Assembly: GCA_036268995.1 (NCBI GenBank)
Contig: DATATB010000025.1
Coordinates: 48,281-112,280 of the forward strand
Length of the DNA: 64,000 nucleotides
Reading direction: 5' to 3'
Origin: DATATB01 sp036268995
Lineage (GTDB): Bacteria; Planctomycetota; Planctomycetia; Pirellulales; PNKZ01
The notes under the pieces: model-generated
What the model saw: the letters and a program-made list of their open reading frames with translations, nothing else
Told to the model about the DNA's origin: nothing
The model's database searches: none
In this document: positions 53,397 through 62,144 of the stretch, one piece after another
Numbering within the stretch: position 1 is the first letter of the stretch
Layout: each line of letters opens with the position of its first letter
Position numbers and translations under genes: made by a program

Positions 53397-54710
53397 GTGG
53401 CCCAAGTCGAAACCCGTTTGCCGTATAAAGTTGCGGATATGTCGCTGGCCGATTGGGGCCGCAAAGAGATCATCCTGGCCGAGAACGAAATGCCGGGCCT
53501 GATGGCCCTGCGCAAGAAGTACGCAGCCAGCAAGCCCCTGAAGGCCGCTCGCATTGCCGGCTGCCTCCACATGACCATCCAGACCGCCGTGCTGATCGAG
53601 ACTCTGGCCGAGCTGGGGGCCGAGGTCACTTGGAGCAGTTGCAATATCTTCTCGACGCAGGACCACGCGGCCGCGGCCATTGCCCAGGCCGGCTTCGCCG
53701 TCTATGCCTGGAAAGGCATGAACGCCGAAGAGTTCGACTGGTGCATCGAGCAGACCCTGTTCTTCCGCGACGGCAAGCCGCTGAACATGATCCTCGACGA
53801 CGGCGGCGATCTCACGGCCATGGTGCATCAGAAATTTCCCGAAATGCTGCCGGACATTCGCGGCCTGTCGGAAGAGACCACCACCGGCGTGCATCGTCTG
53901 TACCAGATGCACGCTCGCGGCGAGCTCAAGGTGCCGGCCATCAACGTCAACGACTCGGTGACCAAGAGCAAGTTCGACAACCTGTACGGCTGCCGCGAGT
54001 CGCTGGCCGACGGCATCAAGCGGGCCACCGACGTGATGGTGGCCGGCAAGGTCGTCGTGATCGCCGGCTATGGCGACGTCGGCAAGGGCTGCGCCCATTC
54101 GATGCGGTCGCTGGGCGCCCGGGTGATTGTCACCGAGATCGACCCCATCAATGCCTTGCAGGCGGCGATGGAAGGCTACGAAGTGACCACGATGGCCGAG
54201 GCCGCTCCGCGCGGCAACATCTTCGTCACGGCCACCGGCAATCGCGACATCATTACGGGCGAGCACCTGAAGGTGATGCCCAACGATGCGATCGTGTGCA
54301 ACATCGGCCACTTCGATCTCGAGATCGACATGGCCTGGCTCGCCAAGCAAAAGGACGTGAAGAAGGTCGAGATCAAGCCGCAGGTGGATCGCTACACGTT
54401 CGCCAACGGCCGGTCGATCCTGATCCTGGCCGAAGGCCGGCTGGTGAACCTGGGCTGCGCGACAGGCCATCCGTCGTTCGTCATGAGCACGTCGTTCACC
54501 AACCAGGTGCTCGCGCAATTGGCGCTCTGGACGCGGCCCAAGGATTTTCCGTTGGGCGTCCACATGCTGCCCAAGCAGCTTGACGAGGAAGTGGCTCGGC
54601 TGCATCTGGAGAAGCTCGGCGTGAAGCTCACGAAGCTCACGCCCTCCCAGTCCGAGTACATCGGCGTGCCGGCCGAAGGGCCGTTCAAGCCGGAGTATTA
54701 CCGGTACTAA
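53397..54710 (+). CDS. ahcY: Adenosylhomocysteinase (SAH hydrolase)
   Basis: A 437-residue NAD-dependent enzyme that splits S-adenosylhomocysteine into homocysteine and adenosine. The start is GTG 53397 with AGGAG 9 nt upstream. Motifs: WSSCNIFSTQDHAAAAI, DDGGDLTAMVH, the NAD-binding GYGDVGKG, NIGHFDLEIDM and the C-terminal KPEYYRY (Lys/Tyr used in NAD binding). All positions fit active enzymes. A terminator follows. No SAH riboswitch was recognised in the 187-bp leader. Confidence 0.97.
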   Translation: MAQVETRLPYKVADMSLADWGRKEIILAENEMPGLMALRKKYAASKPLKAARIAGCLHMTIQTAVLIETLAELGAEVTWSSCNIFSTQDHAAAAIAQAGFAVYAWKGMNAEEFDWCIEQTLFFRDGKPLNMILDDGGDLTAMVHQKFPEMLPDIRGLSEETTTGVHRLYQMHARGELKVPAINVNDSVTKSKFDNLYGCRESLADGIKRATDVMVAGKVVVIAGYGDVGKGCAHSMRSLGARVIVTEIDPINALQAAMEGYEVTTMAEAAPRGNIFVTATGNRDIITGEHLKVMPNDAIVCNIGHFDLEIDMAWLAKQKDVKKVEIKPQVDRYTFANGRSILILAEGRLVNLGCATGHPSFVMSTSFTNQVLAQLALWTRPKDFPLGVHMLPKQLDEEVARLHLEKLGVKLTKLTPSQSEYIGVPAEGPFKPEYYRY

Positions 54711-54772
54711 GCGGCCGGGCAATTCAGCGCCCCATAAAGCCGCGACCGCTGGTCGCGCCGCAAAGCCAAACT

Positions 54773-54819
54773 CAGCGACCGCCCGCCGCCATCTTGCGGC
54801 GCGGCGGTCGCTGCTTTTT
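54773..54819 (+). terminator. Rho-independent terminator after ahcY
   Basis: An 11-bp stem (54773-54783 with 54803-54813) is followed by CTTTTT (54814-54819). It lies 63 bp after the ahcY stop. Confidence 0.85.
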
Positions 54820-54947
54820 ACAGGCAAACACGACTGCCCCGGGGGCTGCCTGACAGAACGCCTTTATGATACCCTTTTGTCGCCCGGCCGGTGAGTTGGC
54901 GGGGCCTCGACTTCCATTTTCGCACCTGCTCGAAAAGCCTTGATCCC

Positions 54948-56255
54948 ATGCCAGAAATCCAAGCGTTCCGCGGTCTACGCTACGACCTGGGCCATGTCGG
55001 CTCGCTGAGCGACGTGATCGCGCCGCCTTACGACGTGATTGGTCCCGAGCTGCAAGACGCCCTCTATAAAAAGCACCCGGCCAATTGCATCCGCTTGATC
55101 CTCAACCGCGACGAGCCGGGCGACGACGCCACGAACAACCGCTACTCGCGCGCGGCCCGGTTTCTGAAGAACTGGCGGAGCGAGGGCGTGCTGTTTCGCG
55201 AGTCCGGCCCGGCCCTGTACGTCTACCACCAGACGTTCGAATACCGGGGCGACAAGTTCACCCGCCGCGGGTTCATGGCCCGCTGCCGCCTGCAGCGCTT
55301 TGGCGAAGGGAACATCTACCCGCATGAAGAAACCATGTCCGGCCCCAAGCAGGACCGGCTGCTGCTGACCCGGGCCTGCAAGGCGAACCTGAGCCAAATC
55401 TTCGGCCTGTTTCCCGATCCCGACGGCCAGGTGCAGCGGCGGCTGGAAGATGCCATAGCGGGCAAGCCGGCCATCGAGGCGACCGATCACTTGGGCGTCG
55501 TGCATCGCATGTGGGCCGTGACCGACGTGGGCGTGGTTTCGGCCGTTGCCGGAGCAATGGGGCCCAAGGCGATGTTCATCGCCGACGGCCATCACCGTTA
55601 TGAAACAGCCTGCAACTACCGCGACGAGTTGGCCGCCGCAGGTCCCTTGCCGCCCGACCATCCAGCCAACTTCGTGCTGATGATGTCCATCGGCATGGAC
55701 GATCCGGGCTTGCTGGTGCTGCCCACGCATCGCCTGTTCCGTGGACTGCCGGCCATGACGGCCGACGAGTTGAAGGCGAAGCTTGGCGATTCGTTCTCTA
55801 CTCGCGTCGCCGGCGAAGGCAGCGACCTGGCCGCAACTGTGTGGGATGAGATCGAAGTGGACGGCGAACAGGGCACCATTGGCCTGTTCACCGCCAAGGA
55901 CGATCGCTGGACACTGGCCCGCATCACTCCGGCCGGCCGCGCACGCATGGCACAGGTGGCCGCCGAGCACAGCCAGGATTGGCAGGGGCTCGGCGTGAGC
56001 ATTCTCCACCGGCTGCTGATCGATACGCTGCTGGGGGCCAAAAACCTGCCGAAGCCCGAGTACGTGCACCTGGTCGAGGAAGTCGTCGAGCGGCTGGACT
56101 CGGAGGAAGACTTCCCGCTGGCTGCCCTGGTCATGCCCGCCACGGTCGGGCATATCCGCACTATCAGCGAACACGCCGAGCGGATGCCGGCCAAGAGCAC
56201 GTACTTTTACCCCAAGCTGCTCAGCGGCATGGTTATCAATCCGCTGGAACCGTAA
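54948..56255 (+). CDS. DUF1015-family protein
   Basis: A 435-residue cytoplasmic protein. Family landmarks are IQAFRGLRYD, VIAPPYDVIGP, FMARCRLQRFGEGNIYPHEETMSGPKQDRL, the central ADGHHRYETA and YFYPKLLSGMVINPL at the end. The DGHHR motif resembles the DGxHR of the ParB/sulfiredoxin-fold kinase group, so nucleotide- or phosphate-linked activity is possible. No specific function can be assigned. ATG 54948 was chosen because it begins the homology. It ends 25 bp before a parS-like site. Confidence 0.85.
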   Translation: MPEIQAFRGLRYDLGHVGSLSDVIAPPYDVIGPELQDALYKKHPANCIRLILNRDEPGDDATNNRYSRAARFLKNWRSEGVLFRESGPALYVYHQTFEYRGDKFTRRGFMARCRLQRFGEGNIYPHEETMSGPKQDRLLLTRACKANLSQIFGLFPDPDGQVQRRLEDAIAGKPAIEATDHLGVVHRMWAVTDVGVVSAVAGAMGPKAMFIADGHHRYETACNYRDELAAAGPLPPDHPANFVLMMSIGMDDPGLLVLPTHRLFRGLPAMTADELKAKLGDSFSTRVAGEGSDLAATVWDEIEVDGEQGTIGLFTAKDDRWTLARITPAGRARMAQVAAEHSQDWQGLGVSILHRLLIDTLLGAKNLPKPEYVHLVEEVVERLDSEEDFPLAALVMPATVGHIRTISEHAERMPAKSTYFYPKLLSGMVINPLEP

Positions 56256-56279
56256 TCGGCGCCTGTGGCAAACACCCCG

Positions 56280-56295
56280 GGTTTCACGTGGAACC
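56280..56295. promoter_or_regulatory. parS-like site 1 (imperfect)
   Basis: The core GTTTCACGTGGAAC (56281-56294) differs at one base from the parS core GTTTCACGTGAAAC. It is 287 bp before the parA start. Confidence 0.7.
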
Positions 56296-56349
56296 CGGAC
56301 GAATGCCGGTTAACCTCGGCGTTAAACCGGATCGCCTGCGAAGAATGGA

Positions 56350-56365
56350 CGTTTCACGTGAAACA
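56350..56365. promoter_or_regulatory. parS: parS site 2
   Basis: Contains the perfect parS core palindrome GTTTCACGTGAAAC (56351-56364). Canonical parS is a 16-bp palindrome with this core. ParB encoded downstream should bind it. Confidence 0.9.
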
Positions 56366-56386
56366 CGCGCTCTGCGTGGGTTGTGG

Positions 56387-56402
56387 GGTTTCACGTGAAA
56401 CA
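56387..56402. promoter_or_regulatory. parS: parS site 3
   Basis: A second perfect core, GTTTCACGTGAAAC (56388-56401). The three sites lie within 123 bp between the DUF1015 gene and parA. Confidence 0.9.
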
Positions 56403-56581
56403 TAGGGGCAAAACCGGGAGGGCGATCGCTTGCGACTTCCCTAAGCCCAGGGCTTGCACGTCCTGGGTCTTTTAGTGCTCTTCTCGCCGGCGGCGGCTCA
56501 TCGGTACAATCCCCGCCCGCGCCGATCCCCGGCGGCAATCGCTGCCGCGCACGTTTTCGGCGCAGTCGAGGAGCGTGGCAC

Positions 56582-57325
56582 TTGGGCCGAATCCTGTGTG
56601 TGGCCAATCAGAAGGGCGGCGTCGGCAAGACGACCACGGCCGTCAATCTGGCCGTGGCGCTGGCCACCAGCGGCGCTCGCACGCTGCTGGTCGATCTCGA
56701 CCCGCAGTGCAACGCCACCAGCGGGCTGGGCCGCAAGCCGGCCGCCCGTCATCCGCTCGTCTCGCAGCAGCCGCTCAAAGACTCGCTGCTGTCCACCAAC
56801 ACCGCCGGTCTGGAGCTGCTACCCGGCAGCCGAAGCTTCGAGGACGTAGAGCTGCTAGCATCGAGCGAGGGGCACGCGGCCACGCTGCGCCAGCACCTGG
56901 CCAGCGGCTTGAGCGCCTACGACTTTGTGTTGATCGATTGCCCACCGTCGCTGGGCCAATTGACCCGCACCGCGCTGGCCGGCGCCACCGAAGTGCTGAT
57001 GCCGATCCAATGCGAATACTTCGCAATGGAAGGGCTGACGCAAATGATCGAGGTCATCAAGCAGGTGATGACGCGCTATCCCAATCGTTTGGAGTTCGGC
57101 GGCATCCTGCTGACCATGTACGACCACGACGTGCAACTGGCTCGCGAGGTCGACGCCGAGGTACGCGATTTTTTTGGCGACATTGTGTTTCGAACTGTTA
57201 TCCCGCGCGACGTGTCGGTCGCCGAAGCGCCCAGTCACGGGCTGTCGGTGATGGACTATGCGCCGCGAGGCCGCGGGGCCCGCGCGTACGTCGAGCTTTG
57301 CATGGAGGTGCTCGAGCGTGACTAA
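56582..57325 (+). CDS. parA: ParA/Soj chromosome-partitioning ATPase
   Basis: A 247-residue deviant Walker ATPase. NQKGGVGKTTTAVNLA contains the signature Lys of ParA (Lys 11) and the P-loop Lys 16; DLDPQCNATSGLG, LIDCPPS and QCEYFAMEGL follow. It moves parS-ParB complexes by DNA binding and ATP hydrolysis. The start is TTG 56582, supported by GAGGAG (56568-56573) 8 nt upstream. parB overlaps the end by 8 bp. Confidence 0.95.
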   Translation: MGRILCVANQKGGVGKTTTAVNLAVALATSGARTLLVDLDPQCNATSGLGRKPAARHPLVSQQPLKDSLLSTNTAGLELLPGSRSFEDVELLASSEGHAATLRQHLASGLSAYDFVLIDCPPSLGQLTRTALAGATEVLMPIQCEYFAMEGLTQMIEVIKQVMTRYPNRLEFGGILLTMYDHDVQLAREVDAEVRDFFGDIVFRTVIPRDVSVAEAPSHGLSVMDYAPRGRGARAYVELCMEVLERD

Positions 57326-58268
57326 AGAACGACGCCTGGGACGTGGGCTGGAAGCCCTGCTTGGCCGCCCGCCCGAGGGCTACGCCGATCCTCAGCCCAC
57401 CGAAGGCTGGCCGGCCGATGCCAATGCCGGCTCGCTGGTCTACATCAATATCCAGCAGATCGACAGCAATCCGTTTCAGCCCCGCCGCGACTTCAACGAA
57501 GACGAACTGGCGAGCCTGGCCGGCAGCATTGCCGAGCACGGGCTGATCCAGCCCATCTGCGTTCGCCGTTCGGGCGACCGCTATCAGGTCGTGGCCGGCG
57601 AGCGCCGCTTGCGCGCCGCGGGCAAGGCCGGTTGGACCGAGGTGCCGGCGCAGATCATCGAGGCCGACGACCGCCAGACGGCCGAGCTGGCCATCGTCGA
57701 AAACCTGCAGCGCAAGGATCTCAACCCGCTGGAAAAAGCTGCCTCGTTCCAGGAGTATCTCCAGCGCTACCAGTGCACGCATGAAGAGTTGGCCAGCCGC
57801 TTGCACATCGACCGCTCCACCGTGTCGAACTTGATTCGCCTGCTCGAACTGCCCGACACCGTGCAGCAGGCCGTGCGCTCCGGCACGATCAGCCAGGGTC
57901 ACGCCCGGGCATTGCTCCCGCTGGGCGAGGAGCGTGAGCAGGTGGCCATGTGCCAGCGGATCACGAGCGAAGGCTTGAGCGTGCGTGCGGTCGAAAGCCT
58001 GGTGCAGGACACCGTGCGCCATGCCGACCAGGAGCCGCTGGCCGTGATTTCGGCCGAGGGGGACCGCAATACGGTTGCCCCGCGCTCGCGGAGCGAGCAC
58101 CTTGCCTCGCTCGAGCAGGAGCTGCGCAACGCCCTCGGCACGAAGGTCGACCTCCGCCAAACATCCAAGGGCTCCGGCCGCGTCGTGATTCACTTCTCCA
58201 GCAACGAAGAGTTTGAGCGGCTGCGCGGCCATTTGTGCCAGCATCGCCAGCACCAGCAGGCCGGATGA
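57318..58268 (+). CDS. parB: ParB/Spo0J chromosome-partitioning protein
   Basis: A 316-residue protein. GTG 57318 was chosen because GGAGG precedes it and it overlaps the parA stop, which suggests translational coupling. Domains: N-terminal GRGLEALLGRPP, then the ParB CTPase core with IQQIDSNPFQPRRDF, the GERRLRAA motif and ENLQRKDLNPLEKA, a helix-turn-helix near 150-190 (EELASRLHIDRSTVSNLIRLL) and a C-terminal dimer region (RVVIHFSSNEEFERL). It loads at parS and spreads. Three parS-like sites lie just upstream of the operon. Confidence 0.96.
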   Translation: MTKERRLGRGLEALLGRPPEGYADPQPTEGWPADANAGSLVYINIQQIDSNPFQPRRDFNEDELASLAGSIAEHGLIQPICVRRSGDRYQVVAGERRLRAAGKAGWTEVPAQIIEADDRQTAELAIVENLQRKDLNPLEKAASFQEYLQRYQCTHEELASRLHIDRSTVSNLIRLLELPDTVQQAVRSGTISQGHARALLPLGEEREQVAMCQRITSEGLSVRAVESLVQDTVRHADQEPLAVISAEGDRNTVAPRSRSEHLASLEQELRNALGTKVDLRQTSKGSGRVVIHFSSNEEFERLRGHLCQHRQHQQAG

Positions 58269-58403
58269 TAGCGTGCGAAAGTAGCGATCCCTTAGCCGGC
58301 TCATTCATGAGCCGTTTCCGAGCGGTTTGCTTTCACCGTCGATGGCCAGTACGATTTGGCTATCGGCCGCATTGAAAAACTCATTCAGTCGGCACGATTT
58401 TTT

Positions 58404-58478
58404 CGGGGCGTGGCGCAGTCTGGCTAGCGCGTCTGGTTTGGGACCAGAAGGTCGCAGGTTCGAATCCTGTCGCCCCGA
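58404..58478 (+). tRNA. tRNA-Pro (anticodon UGG)
   Basis: A 75-nt tRNA. The acceptor CGGGGCG pairs with CGCCCCG, the anticodon arm is TCTGG-TTTGGGA-CCAGA with anticodon TGG, and the T-arm is GCAGG-TTCGAAT-CCTGT. The discriminator is A. It is the likely attachment site of the neighbouring orphan region. Confidence 0.96.
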
Positions 58479-58552
58479 TTTATTGAAAAGCTGCTTCGAA
58501 ACGCAAAAAATGCCGCTACGCTGGACCCACTTCAATGGGCCGGGAGTCGCTC

Positions 58553-58801
58553 ATGGAGACGATCGGCTGGGCGACTGGGGCCGCCGGCCTGTGCGCGATG
58601 ATTGTCGGCAGCATCTGGCTTCTCGTAGTCGCCTTCGAAGAGGAAATCGCCTGGGGAATCGCTTGCCTCATCTTGCCGTTTGTGTCGCTCATCTTCGTGG
58701 CCACGCACTGGAATAAATCGGCCAAGCCCGTATACGTCTGGATTGCCGGTCTTTTGGCGGTGTTGCTCGGCAAGTTCGCTCGGGATCTGACGATTTACTG
58801 A
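58553..58801 (+). CDS. Small membrane protein, possible island gene
   Basis: An 82-residue protein with three hydrophobic segments (GWATGAAGLCAMIVGSIWLLVV, AWGIACLILPFVSLIFV and VYVWIAGLLAVLLG). GGGAG 7 nt upstream supports ATG 58553. No family is recognised. It converges with the next gene with a 7-bp overlap, and sits directly after tRNA-Pro. Small membrane proteins of this type are frequent in accessory regions. Confidence 0.7.
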   Translation: METIGWATGAAGLCAMIVGSIWLLVVAFEEEIAWGIACLILPFVSLIFVATHWNKSAKPVYVWIAGLLAVLLGKFARDLTIY

Positions 58802-59058
58802 GAGCCCGCGGCCCAATACCCTGTAGGCATTAGCTCCCACATCTCGTTCTGGTGAAGCCAGATCGGGTCCGCATTCCTGGCAATAAACTCATCCACCGGC
58901 AGGCCGTCAATCGTCGGAGGTCGCGGAACCCATTTCTGTCGGCCATTGATGAAGATGGCCATGTACTTCTTCCTCCGCTCACGCCGCGCTCGCCGACGGG
59001 CGGCGGTGAGCTTGCGCTTCGGCTTGGGTTCTTTGCGTTTCTTTTTTGATTTTGTCAT
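58795..59058 (-). CDS. Small basic hypothetical protein
   Basis: An 87-residue protein. ATG 59058 was chosen because the upstream TTG has no support. Residues 1-30 are strongly basic (KSKKKRKEPKPKRKL, RRRARRERRKK), suggesting nucleic-acid contact. The rest (YMAIFINGRQKWVPRPPTIDGLPVDEFIARNADPIWLHQNEMW) is more ordered. Function unknown. It lies 23 bp after the 565-residue gene on the same strand, and both may be co-transcribed. Confidence 0.65.
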   Translation of the reverse strand: MTKSKKKRKEPKPKRKLTAARRRARRERRKKYMAIFINGRQKWVPRPPTIDGLPVDEFIARNADPIWLHQNEMWELMPTGYWAAGSQ

Positions 59059-59081
59059 CGCGTCCAAATTACTCTAATGTT

Positions 59082-60779
59082 TCAAAAGGGCACGTCTTCG
59101 TCAGATCCCCAAGTTCGTTCCGCGGGCGGTGGGGCCAGCAGCGTGCGAACTTCGCCCGTGAGCGACTCGCATTGCGCCGCGAGGTCGGAACGGGTCGTTG
59201 CCACGGCGGCGAGCGTTTCGGCAAAACAGTCGAGGACCGGTGTGATGAGCGCCTCGGCCAGCGACGAATCGGAGGCTTGCAGCAGCTCGCGGAGATTGCC
59301 AAAGTCGCGGTTAAGCCGGTCGATGTGCGCTTGAGCTTCAGGCGGCGTTAATTCGCGATCGGCTCCGGCACGCAGGCCGACGATCAGTTCGGCCAAGTGG
59401 CTGCCGAGGCCGAACACGCGGACTCCTAGCGGCACGCCGGCCGTGTCTCCCACCGACAAGCTGCGGGACCAGACCGCATCGGCACTATCGCCCTCGGGCG
59501 AGAAGTTTGTCACGCCAAGCCGCTTTCGCTCGGCCCATTTGGCGTCGCATTTCTTGCTGTACTCGGCCCAGCTTCGCTGTTCCTCATCCCACTCCTCGCG
59601 CGTGCGGTGAGTGATGTCGAACGCGAATCCGTCGTCCATCTCGCAGCCGTCGAGATGCCAGAAAACCGGTCCGGGCAGATCAGCCAGCATTTGGCAACAA
59701 GGGCAGTCGGCGTCGACCACCGCGTCGTGGCCCGACATGCCTTCCGGTAGCCGGGCGCGCTCCCGAGCGATAATCGATCGCGGCGTGCGTCCGTGGCATT
59801 CGGGATCGGGCTCGTCGAGCCAAGCCTCGCGGAAGCTTTCCAATCGTGGGACCTCCGCCGTCAGGAAATCGCCGACCATCAGCGAATCGGGCCGCTCGCC
59901 GGCTTTGGGCGATTTGGCCAGTTCTTCGAGCTGACCCCAGCAAGACCACAAAACGGCGCGAACGAGTTCGTAGTACATCACCAATTCGTGCGTGCCGAAC
60001 CCACCATGCCGGAATGCGTGCGACGACTCGGCCAGGCCGGGAGGGCATTCACCCAACTCTGACCACTGCTGGCAGCGGTCCTGCAAGTCCCAGACGAGGT
60101 GACCATGCTGCTCGAATGCGAACGCGCGCGGGCTGGCCCCGCCCAGTTCATCGCGCGGCGTCATCAGCCATGCCGCATGAATCTGGCTCAGCGTGTCATA
60201 AAACGGACGGGCACATTGCTCCTGCTCGCCGCACTGCACACGAGCCGCAGCTGCAATCTCGTCGCGCCGCGCGAAGGCGGCGAAAGTTTCGCGCGCTGTG
60301 AATTCCAGCATCGGCCGGCCATAGAAGACCGCTCGTGCGTCCAGGATCGGCATCGTAGCCCGCGCTCGCCGCCGCTCTTCTGCCTCGTGCCGCCACTGGC
60401 TGGCGTCGTGTAAGAAGTGCCAATCGTCAGCCAGGTGATAGCGGAGGCTGGTTTCCGTGCAACATCGACCGTCGTGGTACTCAACGCTTCCGTCGGCCCC
60501 CGGGGACGAATAGGTCGAATCTGTAACGACCAGCCGTGCCACCAGATCGATGACGACCAGGCCGGCATCGTACGGATCGTCGCGCAGTCCCGGCGAGAGA
60601 TTTGTGAAGAAGCGATTATCGGGGATCGCTTTCGCGAACCGTGCAGTGGCGACTTCGAGTTCGTCGAGCGTGACGGGGTCCGCGCTGAGCGCCGCGATTG
60701 CGCGGTCCGCACAGCTTCCATGAATCGTTCCGGACCAGTCGCGCCCCGCCTCGCGCACAACCAAGCGAACTTCGCTCAT
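59082..60779 (-). CDS. Large hypothetical protein, orphan island gene
   Basis: A 565-residue protein with GGAGGG upstream of ATG 60779. Features: N-terminal Asp/Glu-rich strand-helix part, a conserved-looking DADCPCCQMLADLPGPVFWHLDGCEMDDGFAFD (about 365-397) with a CPCC motif that may bind metal, and C-terminal helices (ELTPPEAQAHIDRLNRDFGNLRELL). I recall similar uncharacterised proteins in planctomycetes. No enzyme motif is convincing. It lies inside the region between tRNA-Pro and its partial copy. Confidence 0.75.
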   Translation of the reverse strand: MSEVRLVVREAGRDWSGTIHGSCADRAIAALSADPVTLDELEVATARFAKAIPDNRFFTNLSPGLRDDPYDAGLVVIDLVARLVVTDSTYSSPGADGSVEYHDGRCCTETSLRYHLADDWHFLHDASQWRHEAEERRRARATMPILDARAVFYGRPMLEFTARETFAAFARRDEIAAAARVQCGEQEQCARPFYDTLSQIHAAWLMTPRDELGGASPRAFAFEQHGHLVWDLQDRCQQWSELGECPPGLAESSHAFRHGGFGTHELVMYYELVRAVLWSCWGQLEELAKSPKAGERPDSLMVGDFLTAEVPRLESFREAWLDEPDPECHGRTPRSIIARERARLPEGMSGHDAVVDADCPCCQMLADLPGPVFWHLDGCEMDDGFAFDITHRTREEWDEEQRSWAEYSKKCDAKWAERKRLGVTNFSPEGDSADAVWSRSLSVGDTAGVPLGVRVFGLGSHLAELIVGLRAGADRELTPPEAQAHIDRLNRDFGNLRELLQASDSSLAEALITPVLDCFAETLAAVATTRSDLAAQCESLTGEVRTLLAPPPAERTWGSDEDVPF

Positions 60780-60920
60780 GGAATTCCCTCCAAATGCATT
60801 TGCAGCGGCCGTCCCGCTCCCGGCGTATGGCGGGGCTTATGAAGCACATCGTATCGCCAAATCGCGCAAATGCATCATCGGGCGCCGAGGAAACGCCGTT
60901 CCCGCGTTGTCGCGGCCTTG

Positions 60921-60961
60921 CGACCAAAAGGTCGCCGGTTCCAATCCCGTCGCCCCGATTT
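60921..60961 (+). repeat. Degenerate copy of the tRNA-Pro 3' half
   Basis: Bases 60921-60961 match 58441-58481 (the tRNA-Pro 3' half and first trailer bases) at 36 of 41 positions, with the final 12 bases identical (TCGCCCCGATTT). No 5' half is present. This is the pattern of an attachment-site remnant or a tRNA pseudogene. Confidence 0.75.
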
Positions 60962-61010
60962 CGGAAGCAGTGCCAGCCGCAATCAACAAACAGCGCGCGG
61001 CGACCAGGTT

Positions 61011-62144
61011 TCATTTTTTCAAGAAGCCGTGGCGGCGCAGTTCGGCAGCCAGCCCACGCGCGGTGGGATGCTGCTCTTTGAGCTTTCGCGCTTGTTTTTC
61101 TGGCAAATCGGACTGCTTGCTGCCGATCAGCGACTCGCGGAGATCGGTCAGCAGCGACACAGCTTGTTGGTAGGCCGCCGTCGTCCGCTGCTCGACAAGC
61201 TGCTCGGATTCGCGGACAGCTTGCATGGGATCGGCCGCCAAGGCTTTCAGTCGCGCGGCCCGTTTCCGAGCGGCAGTCGCGGCTTGCTTTTGATCCTGTT
61301 TGAGTTGAACGTCTTCGGCGGCAGCCCTCAGTTCGGAGATGGTTCGCGCGCTGCGGTTGACGGGCCAAGGCGGGACAGCTTGATCGCTGCGGAACTTAGT
61401 GAGTATCTCGCTGCGTATGGTTGAATGCGGATCCGCCATCAGTTGAGCCAACCATGCATTTTTTGTCGAATCGAGCTGCTGGTGCAACCAAGGCGCGTAT
61501 TCCCGCTGCGGATCGTTCCGCTCTGGCATTGGTGGGCTGTTCAGCGCCGCCGCAGCAATGAACGATTCGTCGAGGCCATAAAGGTCTGCAAGCGCACGCT
61601 GCGCATCCGTGAGCCGATGCAGTCCGCCTGGCACCGGCGCTTCGGACTGTTCATCGGGATCGTGATTGTCGTCACTAGCGACTGCCAGATTGGCGAGGTA
61701 CAGCGGGCGCAAATCGCCGTCCAGGATTTCGGCTCGCAAGGGGATAAGGCGATCGACGAGGCTCTCGGGTTCCCATAATTCGTCTAATTCGCCGGATTCA
61801 AAAAACGGCGGAACGCAGAGAATTCGCCCGGGGCCGCGTTCATCCTTCAATAGTTTTAGCGTTTTTTTGCTGATGTACGGTTTGGCGGCGTCTTCGTCGG
61901 GCAGGCCATTGGGAAGCCGGATCATCAAAGTGCGAATGCCGAAGTTCGCATAGTGCAAGTGAAAGTCGTATCCGCGCCGCAACATCTCGGCGGCATTTCC
62001 GCGAAAGTCGCCGTGATGGTACTCGTTGTCGAATGACCAGGGAGTGATCTCCGCTCGTGACGACTGCCGCTGCATGAATTCGAGATCTTTGCCGTTAACG
62101 GGACGGTCAATTGCCCGAAATCCGACGTACTGATATTCACTCAT
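61011..62144 (-). CDS. Uncharacterised protein in alkylation-repair operon
   Basis: A 377-residue protein beginning MSEYQYVGFRAIDRP. The N-terminal 120 residues (SSRAEITPWSFDNEYHHGDFRG, LHYANFGIRTLMIRLP) resemble a widespread uncharacterised family that I recall often sitting beside SWIM zinc-finger genes. The middle has short acidic and Pro-rich segments; the end is a long charged helix (QLKQDQKQAATAARKRAARLKALAADP...). The ATG overlaps the Ogt stop as ATGA, so it is translationally coupled to Ogt. A role in alkylation damage response is inference from position. Confidence 0.75.
   Translation of the reverse strand: MSEYQYVGFRAIDRPVNGKDLEFMQRQSSRAEITPWSFDNEYHHGDFRGNAAEMLRRGYDFHLHYANFGIRTLMIRLPNGLPDEDAAKPYISKKTLKLLKDERGPGRILCVPPFFESGELDELWEPESLVDRLIPLRAEILDGDLRPLYLANLAVASDDNHDPDEQSEAPVPGGLHRLTDAQRALADLYGLDESFIAAAALNSPPMPERNDPQREYAPWLHQQLDSTKNAWLAQLMADPHSTIRSEILTKFRSDQAVPPWPVNRSARTISELRAAAEDVQLKQDQKQAATAARKRAARLKALAADPMQAVRESEQLVEQRTTAAYQQAVSLLTDLRESLIGSKQSDLPEKQARKLKEQHPTARGLAAELRRHGFLKK

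Noticed and set aside
53229..54827. A 532-codon minus-strand open frame opposite ahcY
   Set aside because: AhcY on the plus strand is unmistakable, so this is a shadow frame.
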